This document shows, piece by piece, positions 34,811 to 46,586 of a stretch of 64,000 nucleotides of DNA. Origin of the DNA: Mauremys mutica (Eukaryota > Chordata > Testudines > Geoemydidae). The stretch's first letter is position 1. Each line of letters begins with the position of its first letter. Under the pieces are notes generated by a model that was not told the DNA's origin, did no database searches, and saw nothing but the letters and a program-made list of their open reading frames with translations. The stretch lies in assembly GCF_020497125.1 (NCBI RefSeq), contig NC_059081.1, positions 61,524,768 to 61,588,767 on the forward strand, in the 5' to 3' direction. Position numbers and translations under genes: made by a program.

Positions 34811-35062
34811 CAGGGGCGGCTCTAGGAATTTGGCCGCCCCAAGCACGGCGGCATGCTGCAGGGGGTGCGCTGCCGGTCGCCGGTCCCGCGGCTCCGGGGG
34901 ACCTCTTGCAGATGTGCCTGCGGAGGGTCCGCTGGTCCCGCGGCTCTGGTGGACCTCCCGCAGGCATGACTGTGGAAGGTCCGCCGGAGCCGCCTGCTGC
35001 CCTCCTGGCAAAATGCCGCCCCAAGGGCGCGCTTGGCACGCTGGGGTCTGGAGCCGGCCCTG
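34811..35062. mobile_element. hAT element, CAGGGGCGGCTC family, second copy
   Basis: The 252-bp element starts CAGGGGCGGCTCTAGGAATT and ends GAGCCGGCCCTG. The 8-bp duplication GAGAGATG (34803-34810 and 35063-35070) is exact, which suggests a relatively recent insertion. It shares 'GCTGGTCCCGCGGCTC'-type internal sequence with the copy at 27766. Overlapping open frames of 110-113 codons are spurious. Confidence 0.88.
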
Positions 35063-35228
35063 GAGAGATGGCAGCCCCAGAGGAGAGGTAAAAGGGCATA
35101 GGGATTTTCACAACCACGTCTCCAGTCTGAATCTAGAGTCGGATGGTAGTGACCATCTGTAAACTATCTCATAGCTGATTGGTGTCCTACACACAGCAAA
35201 TGGATTGGTAACTCCAGTCTGTTTCTTA

Positions 35229-35515
35229 GACCTTGTCTACACTTGCCTATACTTGTGGCGATGTGTACGGTACATTTCGCTACATGCCACAGCGAAAGTC
35301 AGACTGTGTCCACGCTCACTGCATAGCTACACTGTGTGTAGCTACATGTGGCAGTGAAAGGCTCTGGCTCAGGGAGGCAGAGTAGAAAAGCTATGGCAGC
35401 TTCCTGCTGCTGGAGCCTTTCACTTCTGGCAAGGAAAGGCTCTGGCAGAGGAGAGGCAGTGTTTATACCTGAGCTAGCCAGATATCTAGTATAAGTACTC
35501 TACACACCACCAAAA
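35229..35515. mobile_element. Partial Harbinger-like element
   Basis: After a TTA at 35226-35228 comes GACCTTGTCTACACTTGCC, the same type of end as the MITE at 14990. The far end is not clear; '...GTACTCTACACACC' near 35500 may be a remnant. The middle contains 'GGCAGTGAAAGGCTCTGGC'-type inverted sequence. Confidence 0.4.
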
Positions 35516-36399
35516 GAGAAGACCTTCCCTTACTGGACATGTATCTACCTTCACAATTGGCATTGCTTGGCACCGTTGTAGGCAGCCAATGCAGCAAAGA
35601 CAAGGACTGAATAGGAATGGAGATTAAATTTTCCTTTCAATCCTAGAGGAGGTCACTCTGGGTCAAGGTAGATGCACATCGGTGGTGAGGTATCAGGAAG
35701 GTTCTTTTCCCTGGACAGGGAATCTTAGCATTTTCACCAGCAATAAATTCTCTCACACACACAACCAAACCAAACTCTCACAAGAGGGATGGTGTGTGGG
35801 CAACAGGCAGCTCTTGTTTTCATTGTCACTTCATCATAAGAGAGTTGGCAGTGTAATTAGAGAGAGAAGAATAGCAGAGGTGCATGAAGGAAAACATCCT
35901 TCAATTGGAACAGTGAGTTCTCTGTGATTATTTACAAGATCTCTTCAGAAAAACCATACAGGAATGACTGAAAGCTCTCCTCCAAAACAGTGTCAGAGGC
36001 TGCTATGTAAACAATGAATTGCATTGTAATACATGTTTTGGACTAGGTAGTGAGAGGTGCCTTTCCCAAGCTGCTGTCAAACACAACTCACATGCCATAT
36101 AGACTCCAAACTTACCCTTCCTGGAATTTTGGGTTCGTTAACACGGAAATAAATTAGAACAAATAAGAGCTCAAAACTTCTTCCAGGCATGGTTGCTCCT
36201 AGGGTTCCTCCCTCTCAATTGCTCAGTCCTCACTCTAGATCTTCTTGTTCTAGCAAGTCATTTCCACCTTCCTTATATTCTGGTTAGGTGACAAGCAACC
36301 TACTTTAGTGAGGCAGCAGAACCCCCTTATCTGCTAGCAGATGAGGTGTCTCGGGCAAATATTACCAGCTTGTGACTTTGGAGTTGTTAAATATGAGGG

Positions 36400-36565
36400 G
36401 AATGATTTCATTTAGCTGAGTATGAGCACATAAATGGAGGAGGGCATGGGGAACTGAGGCAATGAAAGATTAAGTGACTTGCCAAAGGTCACACAGGATA
36501 TCTGTGGCAGAGCTAGGAACTGAACTCGTGTCTCCAGAGTCCTAATTCACTCTTTCACCACAAAA
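36400..36565 (-). mobile_element. MIR-type SINE, reverse
   Basis: 'AGTGACTTGCCAAAGGTCAC', 'CAGGATATCTGTGGCAGAGC', 'GAACTGAACTCGTGTCTCC' in reversed MIR order. Confidence 0.75.
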
Positions 36566-36569
36566 TTCT

Positions 36570-37980
36570 GCCGGGGTCTCACTGTCTCTAAATCTGTGCA
36601 TGATCTTTTCTCTTTAACTTTCGCTTCGTTCCTCTCCCTGGGCCAACAGCTGCAAAAAATCCTGAAGTCTGAGCTGTGTCTATTTCTCTATTAAAGTAGA
36701 GTGCCCAGTGTTGAAAGCAAGCTGGACAACCTGATCTGACACAAACATATAAGCAATTTACTTGTAGCTGTTGACTTCTTTTTAATCTACTCAGACCAGC
36801 TTCCTTCCGGTTTCTTTTCCGACTGGAAATGAAGCCTTTTAGAGGGGGTTGGCCAAACCCCTTTTGACATACAGACTTGCTGCCAGCGATTACTGATTAA
36901 TTAGGGGTATGTTCTCCCCTTGGTATGTGTGTGATACAATTCCTACTAACATCAAAGGGAGAACCGCCCCCTTAGGTTGGCTGAGCAGCAGCTGCCCAGG
37001 GGCTGCTTCTGTCTCTTGATAACATATTGCTCTGCTTCCGGATGTTTGGTTTGCCCATCCATTGTAGTTGCCCCGCTCTTTCCCACACCTCCTTCTGGAT
37101 CTCCCTCCTCTTTGCCTGTTAACTCAAAGCACAGCAAGACAAAGAAGGGGGCGATCTCAAGCCTGACTGCTGGGGTCTGGCACATGCCTGGATGCCCTAG
37201 CAGCGTTGCTGAGTATTGTACAAGGCTGTATCAGGGGCACTGACCGGTCACCTTTCAACCCTGGGGGGACAGGTAGTGAGGGTAACACCTACTCACCGTG
37301 GCTTGGCTCCCCATACATCCCTGGTGTCCTCCCTCACATGCAGTGGTCACCATTAAAAGGCCAACAATTGCTTCCAATTCCAAGAATAATGGCAAGCCTG
37401 TGGAGCCGTGCAGTCCGCCAGTGCCTTTCAGTAGCAACGACTGTAGCTGGTGCACCAGGCTGTGTTGCTGGATATACCAGCTGGGTCCATTGTAAAGTGT
37501 CAGCATGGCAAAGAGACCAGCAGCTAAGGGGTTGATCACAATTGCGGCCGAGAAGAATATTTCCAACTGCAGCATTTTTATAATTTATTTAGTAACCAAC
37601 CCTGCGAGAGAAACTCGAGACTCAGCAGCAAGCGCAGCTGGCTTTGCAGCGGGAGCAGACCACAAGAAGCTGAGAGGGTGGGGAAGGTCATCACATGGCT
37701 GCGCAGGGAGAGAACGGCATGATTTCCACGTTCTGTGAAAAGATTGGCTTCACCTGTGTTTCCTGTTGGTTCCCCTTCACCATCACAGGTCTTGCTTCCT
37801 CTGCAGCGATTTCCAGTTAGTTAAAGAAGCGTTCAGGCTTTCCCCAAAACCAGCCATCACGATCAGGGCCAGCTCCTGCGTTTGAAGTCAGGGAGTGTTG
37901 GTTGTACAAGAGAAGCACGATCTGAACCCCAAGATTCAATGTGCCATGTAGTAATTTCCCTCCACGCTCAAATTCAATAG
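36570..37980. other. Intergenic, nothing recognised
   Basis: Mixed composition, with several short open frames on both strands that show no known motif and no splice context. Confidence 0.45.
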
Positions 37981-37984
37981 CTTT

Positions 37985-38110
37985 CCTGCTGGAGAAAGAG
38001 AGGCCTGGTGGTTAAGGCATTGACCTTGGGTTCAATCCACCCAGTTCTGCTACAAACTTCCTGTGTGGCGTTGGGCCGGTCGTTTAATCTCTCGGGCCCA
38101 GATGCCCAAA
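37985..38110 (+). mobile_element. MIR-type SINE 5' part, sense
   Basis: 'GGCCTGGTGGTTAAGGCATTGACC', 'GGGTTCAATCCACCCAGTTCTGC' and 'TGTGTGGCGTTGGGCCGGTCG' follow the tRNA-like head and core of MIR. Confidence 0.6.
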
Positions 38111-38809
38111 GGTACCGAGGGACTGTTCTGCTCAGCATTGCAATACCTAACCCATAGTGGAATCCTCAGCCAGGTGCCCAGGCTCCCTAGAGAATATGTG
38201 GGGAGAATTAGGTGCCCAAGAAAGGGATCCTCAGAAACCAGAAAGCTGAGTTGGGAGTTGCCTGAGGTGGCGAGGAGAGGGGTGGGGAGAGGCGCCTCAG
38301 CGGCCAACCTTGGGTGCCCGTCTGATGGGACAGGGAGAGGCACCTCCTTTCACTTGGAATCCTCAGCCACAAACACTCTCCTTGAGTTAGACACCTAAGC
38401 CAGGTCAGCTACTTAGGGAGCCCATGTCCTGGCATCTGAACCAGCTTCCGGCTCCTGCTCGATACCTGTCTCGCTTTCTCCCTGCATTTTCCAACTGTCT
38501 CTTTTGTGTCCGTGCTGTGCTGTTGCCTACTCCTCCTACCCTGGCTACATCTAGCCCTCCTGTTGCTGGGTGAGATAGGTTTTTCCCCCACCTAGTTTGA
38601 GAACCCTGCTTCAGGGCGAGTGAGGGCTGTTAGCTGTGGGACGGCATGGGGGCTTAGCAGCCTTTGCAAAAGCTCACCCGAAGAAACTTTCAGGCCTCTA
38701 TGGGGTAAGGTAGCATGAGGGTTTTTTTTGAAAATGTCAGTGTGGCCTAAATGGTGGACTTTGCTTCCTAAAGAGGCAGATATGTGCCTAAATAAATTTG
38801 AGGCTTTGG

Positions 38810-38970
38810 GCCTTGGTGCCTCAGTTCCCTGTCTGTGAAATGGGGGTGATACGTGCCCTCTCCCACCTCTTGTCTTTTATATTTTGAGGGGTGCGATTTA
38901 GTATTTTTTCTCTGCCTTTGGCCAGGCCCTGCTATGTGAGGTGCTACAAAGTGGTGCCCGTAACTGGGGA
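38810..38970 (+). mobile_element. MIR-type SINE fragment, sense
   Basis: 'TTGGTGCCTCAGTTCCCTGTCTGTGAAATGGGGGTGATACG' is the MIR core and following segment. Confidence 0.6.
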
Positions 38971-39399
38971 AATTCTAAATGCTATCTGGTCAGGAACATA
39001 CAAAACTCCTTCCAACAGTTGTGGAGGAAGAGAAAGCAAATGAGCCCTCTCTCTTAATCACTGCCTCACTCTGTGCTGAGCTTCCTGCCCCCTCTTCCTG
39101 CCTGTACTCTCCAAGAATCACAGGAAATTAGGTTTCTAATGTGGAAAAAATAACCCCAGCACTTAGCAAAGAAAATTGTAAACATTTCCACCTAGGAGAG
39201 GCAATGCTATTTGGCTTGCTGAGAAAACAATTAACTTTATAGAGAAGGGATCTCTGAGCAACAAAAGAATTTTAACCCCCTACACTGAGCGCTAGTTATT
39301 GTGGGAATGAAGGAAAGTGTGTACACTTCAGTGTGCACAGAGGGAGGAATGCTGAGGAGGGGAGAGAAGATTGACAGCTGTATCACAAATACCACAGCA

Positions 39400-39640
39400 G
39401 AGCAAGGCTGGTCCAGTGGATGAAACACTGGACTGATACCTGGGTTCAATTTCTAGCTCAGCCATGGGTTTCCTGTGCGACCTTGAACAGTTCACTTAAT
39501 CTACACTGTGCCTCGGTTTCATCTCCCTTTATAAAATGGGATACTTCACAACATCAGTTTCAGGTGGGGAGGATAATGTCCATTAGTGACTATGAGGTAA
39601 TCAGATACTATAATGAGGATGAGGGCCATATAAATTTATA
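39400..39640 (+). mobile_element. MIR-type SINE, near full length, sense
   Basis: 'GGTCCAGTGGATGAAACACTGG', 'CCTGGGTTCAATTTCTAGCTC', 'GCCTCGGTTTCATCTCCC' and 'TATAAAATGGGATACTTCAC' in sense order. Confidence 0.7.
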
Positions 39641-40083
39641 GATGGACAGTGTAGCTGCGTCCTCCTAGGGAAGTTCCTTCTAGTGATGTCTAATTACCCA
39701 GGCACTTAGAAGAATTCACCGTTCACTAATGGCCCACTGATACAGTGCACGTATAGTGAAAATCTGTCACTCCTTCATTCTTTATTTTTAGGTCAAAGCG
39801 GCTAAGTTTTCTGCTTTACCTGACACACACTTAGGCTCTCTTCACACTGACTCACCAACACATCGTTCTCTTCACTGAGCTGTGGAGACTGTGACCAGGT
39901 CACTGTGCCCATTGTTTCTTGGTGGCCCATGTGCTCCCTGTAAGTAGAGCCTCTTAAACTTGAAGGAAACAGCCTATTGAAGTGGTCAGGCAGAAGTACC
40001 AACGTGTTCTTTCTCCAGGCAATATTAGAAACCTGAAATTCACTCAACGGCAGCAAGGGATGAGACACTTCCAATTGAGATGA

Positions 40084-40265
40084 ATTCGAGAGACAAGGTG
40101 CGTGAGTTAATAAAACTTATTGGGCCAACTTCTGCTGGTGAAAGTGACATACTTTTGAGCTATCCAGAGCTCTGTGGAGCTTGAAGGCTGGTCCTCTCAC
40201 CAATAGAAATTGGTCCAATAAGAGAGATTACCTAGCCCACCTTGTCTCTCTCTAATATCCTGAGA
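40084..40265. mobile_element. Older fold-back SINE copy
   Basis: The left half 'GAGAGACAAGGTGCGTGAG...TTATTGGGCCAACTTCTGCTGG' is matched in reverse by 'CCAATAGAAATTGGTCCAATAAGAGAGATTACCTAGCCCACCTTGTCTCTC'. The centre is 'TATCCAGAGCTCTG'. The sequence is a known kind of turtle/crocodilian SINE segment. Arms differ at many sites, so this copy is much older than the one at 1716. No clear flanking duplication. Confidence 0.65.
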
Positions 40266-40899
40266 ACGTGGCAAACATGAAGCTGAGAAACGTTTGGAAC
40301 AGATGTAGACAAGCAAAGCATTATAATCTGTTCACACAAGGATACTGTGATGACTGAGATGATCTGGGCTTTGTTTGTTGATGGAGTTGTCCGGGAGCTA
40401 CTACTTTGAATTTATATGGAGAGGTAAAAGGAACCCTTCCTCCTCTCCAATGGCGCTCGGAGAGTTCATGAACACATAAGCACTGTTCACAAACATTTCC
40501 CACAGTGCTACGTCTCGTTGCTCTGATTACCAGGACTGCTTTATCTTCCCCTTTCCAGATGAGCTCAGCTATCGCAGATCTCTTCCTGTGTCCTCTGCTA
40601 ACCATATCATTGCAAGGTCTGAGGAAGGCATTGGAGAGAGATTTGTATTTGGCCTTTCAGGGAGATTCTGTTACTCGAGGCTCTTTTTGCTAAGATTTTG
40701 ACTCCCAGCTCTGCCCCAGCTTTCTACTTCCTAAGATAAGTGGAGTTTTTTTGGAGAGTAGGAAGCCGCCTATTTTCAGAAATCCTTCCTGAGCATCCAA
40801 AAATACTTTTACACCTCAGTTTTGAAATAGTGCTCCATTTAGCATCTCCATCTCCAGTACTTGTGTGGCCCTCGTACCACAGTGGCTCCTCACAGTCTT

Positions 40900-41125
40900 T
40901 AGTGAATTTGTCCTCACTACACCTTGTGAGGTAGGGCAGTGCTATGATCCCCATTTTACAGGCGGGAAAATGAGGCACAGAGAGGCTTACGTGCCTTCCT
41001 CTAAGTTCCCTGGGGAAGGGTCTGTCCGGGGGGGCGGGGAGGGGCAGGGGAGAGAGAGTAGGAAACTGAACCTTGGTCTCCTGACTCTTAGGCTTCTACT
41101 CTAACCACTGGACCATACTTCCCTT
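40900..41125 (-). mobile_element. MIR-type SINE, reverse
   Basis: 'CTTGTGAGGTAGGGCAGTGC', 'ATCCCCATTTTACAGGCGGG', 'AAATGAGGCACAGAGAGGC' and 'CTCTAACCACTGGACCATAC' in reversed order, with a G-rich insertion near 41028-41060. Confidence 0.75.
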
Positions 41126-41206
41126 CGAGTACGTACTCTGCACTGGACTATTCAGTCTAGTGAGGACTGGGCTAAAATCACCATAGCTGATTCTTTTCCA
41201 GCTTAG

Positions 41207-41290
41207 ACCAGTTTTACACCACTGTAACTCCAGTGACCTACAGGGATTACCCCTGATTTACGCCAGGGTGAGTGACAGGAGAATCATGCC
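41207..41290. repeat. Palindromic MITE-like repeat
   Basis: 'CCAGTTTTACACCACTGTAACTCCAGTG' is mirrored by 'CCCCTGATTTACGCCAGGGTG'. Confidence 0.5.
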
Positions 41291-41294
41291 ACCA

Positions 41295-42030
41295 AATGTA
41301 GGCCCTGTCATTAAGCAAATTTCCATCAGTGTCCTTGTATCGGGGAGAATTTCCTAATGTTTCCTAATTATTTCTCTCCGAACTGCTGGATACTAAGATG
41401 GGGATGTATCATGAGGTACACTAGTAAAGTTCAGAAACTTCATAATGAGCCCCAGACCAGATGAAATCTGCCTGGTTTGGGCTTTCAGCCTGAAGTCAAC
41501 ACTCTGTGCTGCTTTGGGAACACGGGCTGAGTTTGAGGCTACTCCTCCCCGCCCCACAGGGTAGGTAGAGATTTATGGTTTGGGATAGTTTCCAGATGAA
41601 ATGCAGCAGCTTCTGGTGAGTTTTGTCAAGTTTCTTAGTGCATTTGGGGGAAGAAAAGCAAATGCCGAGGAGCTGTGAATGCACATGATTAGACCCACTA
41701 CAACCTGTGCTGGTACCTCTATAATTTGAACACTAGCCAACCAGTGTAAGCAATAAAAGAATTTGAATCCGCTCAGTTGGATGCCAAGGAAGGGTCTTTG
41801 AACACAGGAAACCTCCTACGTGGTTTGAAGCAAAATAGCGTTATCAGGAAACGAAGCAAATCGGCAACCCCTTGCCCTAGAGAGCCCCTGTGACTCGGAG
41901 CTTTGATGACTCTGGTTGCCTTCCTACACTGTGGTGAAGACACACACGCCAATGCTGGGTCAGCAGACGTGGCTGGAGAGAGAACTGACTTAACTCGGTG
42001 ATGTGGAGGATCTTTGGAAAGACGAGGGGG
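41295..42030. other. Intergenic, nothing recognised
   Basis: No exon or firm repeat. Confidence 0.45.
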
Positions 42031-42035
42031 AGAGG

Positions 42036-42244
42036 GAGCTGGTCAAATTTTCATTGAAAAGGGTTTTTTTTTTCATCTTCAATTTTGGCAACAATTTTAA
42101 AACTATTTTAAAAAAATTCAAAATACTTCAGAATGTTTTCTTTATTTTTGGTGGGAAAGCCTCCAACTGGAAAAAAGTGAGGAAAAAATAGTTTCTTCGT
42201 TTTCTTTTGCAAAACCATTCCTGCATTTTGTTTCAACCAGATCT
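42036..42244. repeat. Palindromic AT-rich element, 'GCTGGTCAAATTTT' family
   Basis: Starts GAGCTGGTCAAATTTTCATT and ends 'CATTTTGTTTCAACCAGATC', an imperfect inverted repeat; A/T runs between. Related to 4495-4666. Confidence 0.5.
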
Positions 42245-43235
42245 AGATGAATTTCTGACTAGAAAACAAATGCAAGCTGGCAGCCTTCTATGACACTTTG
42301 TACTGTCCACCAGATAGCCTTATACTCTTGGAGTCATGGCTAGGAAGAGGCTGATGAGTTAATTCAGGAGATTGGATTCTTTTAGCCTGAAGGAACAGCC
42401 TTACCAGTTCTGCTCTTACCACACCCTATTCCAGCTGATGGGCCTTGGAGGAAGGGTATCACTTCTAATCTGGGTGGGGAAACAAGGGGGGACTGACCCT
42501 AGCATCAGTGGATGCAGATTTGTTTTAAATGGAGCGAATGCAGTACTGGAACTTGCCCCACGGCAGGAAGAGCACTGGCAGTGGAAGCTGTTGAAGGAGC
42601 TTGTTCTCTTTCTGTTAGTTGAGCAGTTTGAGTGGGAAGATGTTTCTTTATATGATCAGCTTTCCTGGCCTTAAGCCCAGGGAAGCGTGTGACTGCTATT
42701 CTTGTAAACTAAGTATGTAGCGGCTCCTAAGAGGAAATGAAATATGATAAGGTAAAGGATAGGATTTTTCTGAAAGTTCCTAGAGAATAAAATTATTAAA
42801 ATGTTTACCTGTAAGTGAGAGTTCTGCATCTGATACACTAGTCAAAGGTTTGGCTCAGTCCTTTATCACAGGCTAAGCAGGCAGAAGTCAGTCAAATTGC
42901 TCCAAAGGTTTTAGTGATGATGGCTACACTTACTTAACCCAAAACTTCCACAGCACCCAGTGGGGGAGAGAGGTTAAGGATTTGGGCATAAGGTTTGTAT
43001 GAAAGATGTTATAAAATGCTTATTATATGGTTATAATTCCATATATTGTAGACAGTTGAAATAATTATGTACACTGCTATAAATATAGCCACATAATACA
43101 AGTATTTCCACCTATAATAAATGGACAAGTGTTTCGGCCTTGTATTTTTGTGGCATGATATCAAACTACTAAGACTATTTCACACATACTGTAAGAAAAT
43201 ATTTCATTTAAAATACAATGGCTTTTTTTAAAGCA

Positions 43236-43294
43236 ACATCAGGTTTGGACTAGATGACCTCCTGAGGTCCCTTCCAACCCTGATATTCTATGAT
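43236..43294 (+). mobile_element. CR1 LINE extreme 3' end
   Basis: 'TTTGGACTAGATGACCTCCTGAGGTCCCTTCCAACCC' then 'ATTCTATGATT' is the diagnostic CR1 3' end with its short terminal repeats. Confidence 0.9.
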
Positions 43295-43299
43295 TACTA

Positions 43300-44495
43300 T
43301 TTGATCAGCAGAGAGTAAGGAATGCAACCTCAACACTTAAATAAGTGTTGCATTCTTTGTTGGCACAAGTGTAACTACTAATATACTCCCAGATAGGACA
43401 TGTAGTGGTCACCATTAAATATGAAGCATTGATTTATGCCATCATATTGATTACCAGTCCTTAATTTGTGGTTGGGCTGAGCCCTGGCACCTCTGGGCTT
43501 GGCAGTTCATAGCCCCAGCATCTTTCAGCTTGCTGCATCAGTTATGAATGGAAAAAAATTGCTTGAGCCCTGGCACCTCTTTCATTACAAAGTAAGCCCT
43601 GCTGATTATCCACCCAGCTGGAATCTTTGTCTCCTAACCTATGGCAGGATTTTCAGAAGTGCTCAGTATTGGCTGAGCTCTTCATCCATGAAAGTTGTTG
43701 GGAGTTTCACCATTGACCTAAATGGGAAAAAGAGTTAAATCAGTGCTGAGTTCCCACCCCCAAATGCCTCTTTTCACAAGCCCCGTTAAGTGTATGTGGA
43801 ACATTAAAATGACAGCTTTTCTCTTATCGAAAACCCAAAGCACCCACCACTTTTATATTTCACCAGAAGCCCTTATTAAAAATGTATGCTTATAATAATA
43901 CAGTGCTCATTCACTAGTTACCACCCACGGATATTGGAAATACTGTGGGTACCCTCTTTAGTCTTCCCTCAGATATGACTGTAGTAGACTTGCATCAGTT
44001 TTGATCAATATCACTGAGATCAAAACCAAGCCATGGATGTACTACCAGCATCGAAGCCCAGTGGGGATCTCATAGAAGTCACTGGGAGTTGTTCACACGC
44101 AACTGACTGGATGATCAGGTCCCAAGTGTCTAACATTAATAATGCTATTAGTAATTCTCTGGGGTAATGAGCTAAGCTGTCCTAAGGAGGAAAAACAGAT
44201 AGATTGCATCATAAGGGCCCAACCAGCCCATCGGATGAGTGCATGCAATTCCTAATGAAGCAGGTGGGGTTGAATATACACTTCCACCAGCATAAACGTA
44301 AAGGGTTTCGAGACAGATTTTAAGAAGTTGGCCTCTTTATTTTATGCCAATTACTGTCGGCCATCCAAGTACTTGATTTGTTGGTACAGTCAGGGGCTGG
44401 GACATCCAAGTGAACTAACTTGTGTCTGCAAAATTGCAGCCACAAAAAGAGGGAGACTAAGCGAGAGTGAAGATGGACATTTTGCTCTATAGTAC
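43300..44495. other. Intergenic, nothing recognised
   Basis: AT-rich, with only a 20-base near-palindrome at about 43330-43349 (CAACACTTAAATAAGTGTTG). Confidence 0.45.
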
Positions 44496-44499
44496 CTTG

Positions 44500-44705
44500 G
44501 GATGGAATGTGCTCCATAGACAGGAGCATAGGCCTGGAAGTTGGGAGACCTCAATGCTGTCCCCACCTCTGCCACTGAGTTGTTCAACCTTTAGCAAGTC
44601 ACTGAATCTCCTTGTAAAAGGGTATCATAATATTTACTTACCTATATAAAGTGTTTGAACCGCTATAGATGTAAAGAGCTATGCAAGTGCTGTATGTTGT
44701 TATAA
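44500..44705 (+). mobile_element. MIR-type SINE, sense
   Basis: 'GGAGCATAGGCCTGGAAGTTGG', 'CCCCACCTCTGCCACTGAG', 'TTTAGCAAGTCACTGAATC' and 'GTAAAGAGCTATGCAAGTGCTG' in sense order. Confidence 0.75.
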
Positions 44706-44714
44706 AAATGCCAT

Positions 44715-44790
44715 GGGCCAGATCCTCAGCTGGTGTTAACTGGTGTAGCTCCAGCAGAGTGATGCTGATTTATACCAGCTGAGGATCAGG
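44715..44790. repeat. Palindromic MITE-like repeat, clear copy
   Basis: GGGCCAGATCCTCAGCTGGTGT is matched by ATACCAGCTGAGGATC on the other side, over about 76 bases. A sister copy is at 54804. Confidence 0.7.
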
Positions 44791-44940
44791 AACATTTTTA
44801 ATCAAGGGAATATCTTTAGGGTCAGTCTCCCAAACCAGGCATGTAGAGGGCATGTATGTAAATGACACTCAGCTGGTCTAAGGTAAAAACGAAGTAGATA
44901 ATTTAGTTCCTGATCCTGATTTCAATGGTCCCATTCATAT

Positions 44941-45598
44941 ACTTTAAGGCTGCCATAAAAAGAGATGGAGAAAAATTGTTCTCTCTTGCCCCAGAGGGCA
45001 GGATAAGAGGTTCAAACTACAGCATGGCAGATTTAGATTAAATCTCACAAAAAACTTCCCAACTGTGAGAACAGTAGGACAATGGAACAGACTGCCTAGG
45101 GAAGTCATGGAATCTCCTTCATGGGAGGTTTTCAAAAAGAGGCTGGACAGCCATCTGTCTTGGATAATTTAGATCGGGGTCGGCAACCTTTGGCCTGCAG
45201 CCCGCCGGGGGAAGCTGCTGATGGGCTGGGCCGGTTTATTTACCTGCCGCGTCCACAGGTTCGGCTGATTGCAGCTCCCACTGGCCGCAGTTTGCCATCC
45301 CAGACCAATGGGGGCTGCGGGAAGGGTGGCCAGCACATCCCTCTGCCCACGCTGCTTCCCACAGCCCCCGTTGGCCTGGGATGGCGAACTGCGGCCAGTG
45401 GGAGCTGCAGTCGGCCAAACCTGCGGACGCGGCAGGTAAACAAACCGGCCCGGCCCGCCAGCGGCTTTTCCCTGGCGGGCCGTGTGCCAAAGGTTGCCGA
45501 TCCCTGATTTAGACACAACAAATCATGCATCTTGGCAAGTGGTTCGACTAGATGACCCCTGCAGTCCCTTCTAACCCTATGGTTCTATGATTCTATGT
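44941..45598 (+). mobile_element. CR1 LINE 3' end, split by a hAT insertion
   Basis: 'TTGCCCCAGAGGGCAGGATAAG', 'AAACTTCCCAACTGTGAGAAC', 'GAACAGACTGCCTAGGGAAG', 'TTTTCAAAAAGAGGCTGGAC', then after the insertion 'TCGACTAGATGACCCCTGCAG' and 'TTCTATGATTCTATG'. This is the continuous CR1 3' region once 45175-45514 is removed. It lies just beyond the predicted KLF7 transcript end. Confidence 0.9.
45175..45506. mobile_element. Fold-back hAT element (332 bp) inside CR1
   Basis: Ends CGGGGTCGGCAACCTTTGGC and GCCAAAGGTTGCCGATCCCTG are inverted repeats. Flanks ATTTAGAT (45167-45174) and ATTTAGAC (45507-45514) form an 8-bp duplication with one mismatch. Nearly the whole element is an inverted repeat around the centre near 45335-45345 (arms include 'GCAGCTCCCACTGGCCGCAG' / 'CTGCGGCCAGTGGGAGCTGC'). 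Mirror-image open frames of 128 and 115 codons on the two strands follow from this and are not genes. Confidence 0.85.
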
Positions 45599-45713
45599 AC
45601 GTGTTTGCAGCGTTAAGGCCTTATTATCTAAAGAGGTTTCATTCAGAGAAGTTCTGATAAGGAAATAACATTCAGGACACACTGACCATTTTCAGGCCAA
45701 ACACATTCTACTG

Positions 45714-45719
45714 TTTATT
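45714..45719 (-). promoter_or_regulatory. KLF7: Distal poly(A) signal AATAAA of KLF7
   Basis: TTTATT on + reads AATAAA on -. It sits at the edge of the AT-rich block, just before sequence changes to a CR1 element at about 45600. Cleavage would fall at about 45690-45705. Confidence 0.5.
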
Positions 45720-46580
45720 ACACATATTACATTCTTAAATAAAAATGCATCACATAACATTTTTGCATAGATATCTTACAATATACCAATTTAAAAAAGA
45801 ATTATGAAACAGACCAGTAACAAAAATAAATTTTTTCTTCATTAATAATTTTGTAACATTAACATACCACCATCATATAATACAAATAATATTTTTTAAA
45901 TCTTAAGACTTTTTGTACAGCAAAAAAACTGACAAAGTAATATATTTATATTTATATATATATATATTTATAAAAAGCTTAAAAAAAATAAAATGTCAAA
46001 AAAAGGCAGAACTGAGGGCTACAAGATTGGGTACTTCTGTGATATATTAGAAATACCAGAGTAGGCCTGAGAGAATGTGACTGAGGGCATCTCCAAATGC
46101 ACTTGTTAGACACATTTGGCAAAAGAAAAATTATAGTGCAAAATGAACATCCTTCAAGCTATGGTGTGTGTGGGTGGGGGTGGGGGGTTGTTTTTGTTTC
46201 AAATGGGGAGCACTCAGACTTTTGTTTGTTTTTTGTTAAAGGAAAGACTGATATGGTAGGGAGCAAGAAAGAGCTTAAACGGGGGTGGGGGGGCAGAAAG
46301 TAAACTTTGCTATAAAAGAAAAATATCTTGGCCTTATTATTGTTTACTTCCTGTTTAAATGAGCAGAAATACTAAGGCCTTGTTTTATGTGAGAAAAGTT
46401 ACAGCAGTTCCTCTGGACTGATTTTTAAAAATCAATCTAGTTAAACCGGAGCCAGCCTCCAATATAAAGGCACCTAAAATAGCTTAGCTGTTTCTTACAT
46501 CAGTTAAGATTAATTAAAAGTTACCAATTCAAACTAAACAGACTTGAGCAAAGGTTAAGTGCACCTATGTAGCGGCTTTT

Positions 46581-46586
46581 TTTATT
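46581..46586 (-). promoter_or_regulatory. KLF7: Possible internal poly(A) signal of KLF7
   Basis: TTTATT on + reads AATAAA on -, within the predicted 3' UTR about 0.9 kb before its distal end. Use is unproven. Confidence 0.25.

Noticed and set aside
45121..45516. Opposing open frames of 128 and 115 codons with mirrored sequences
   Set aside because: The element is self-complementary, so both strands encode nearly the same string; no gene.
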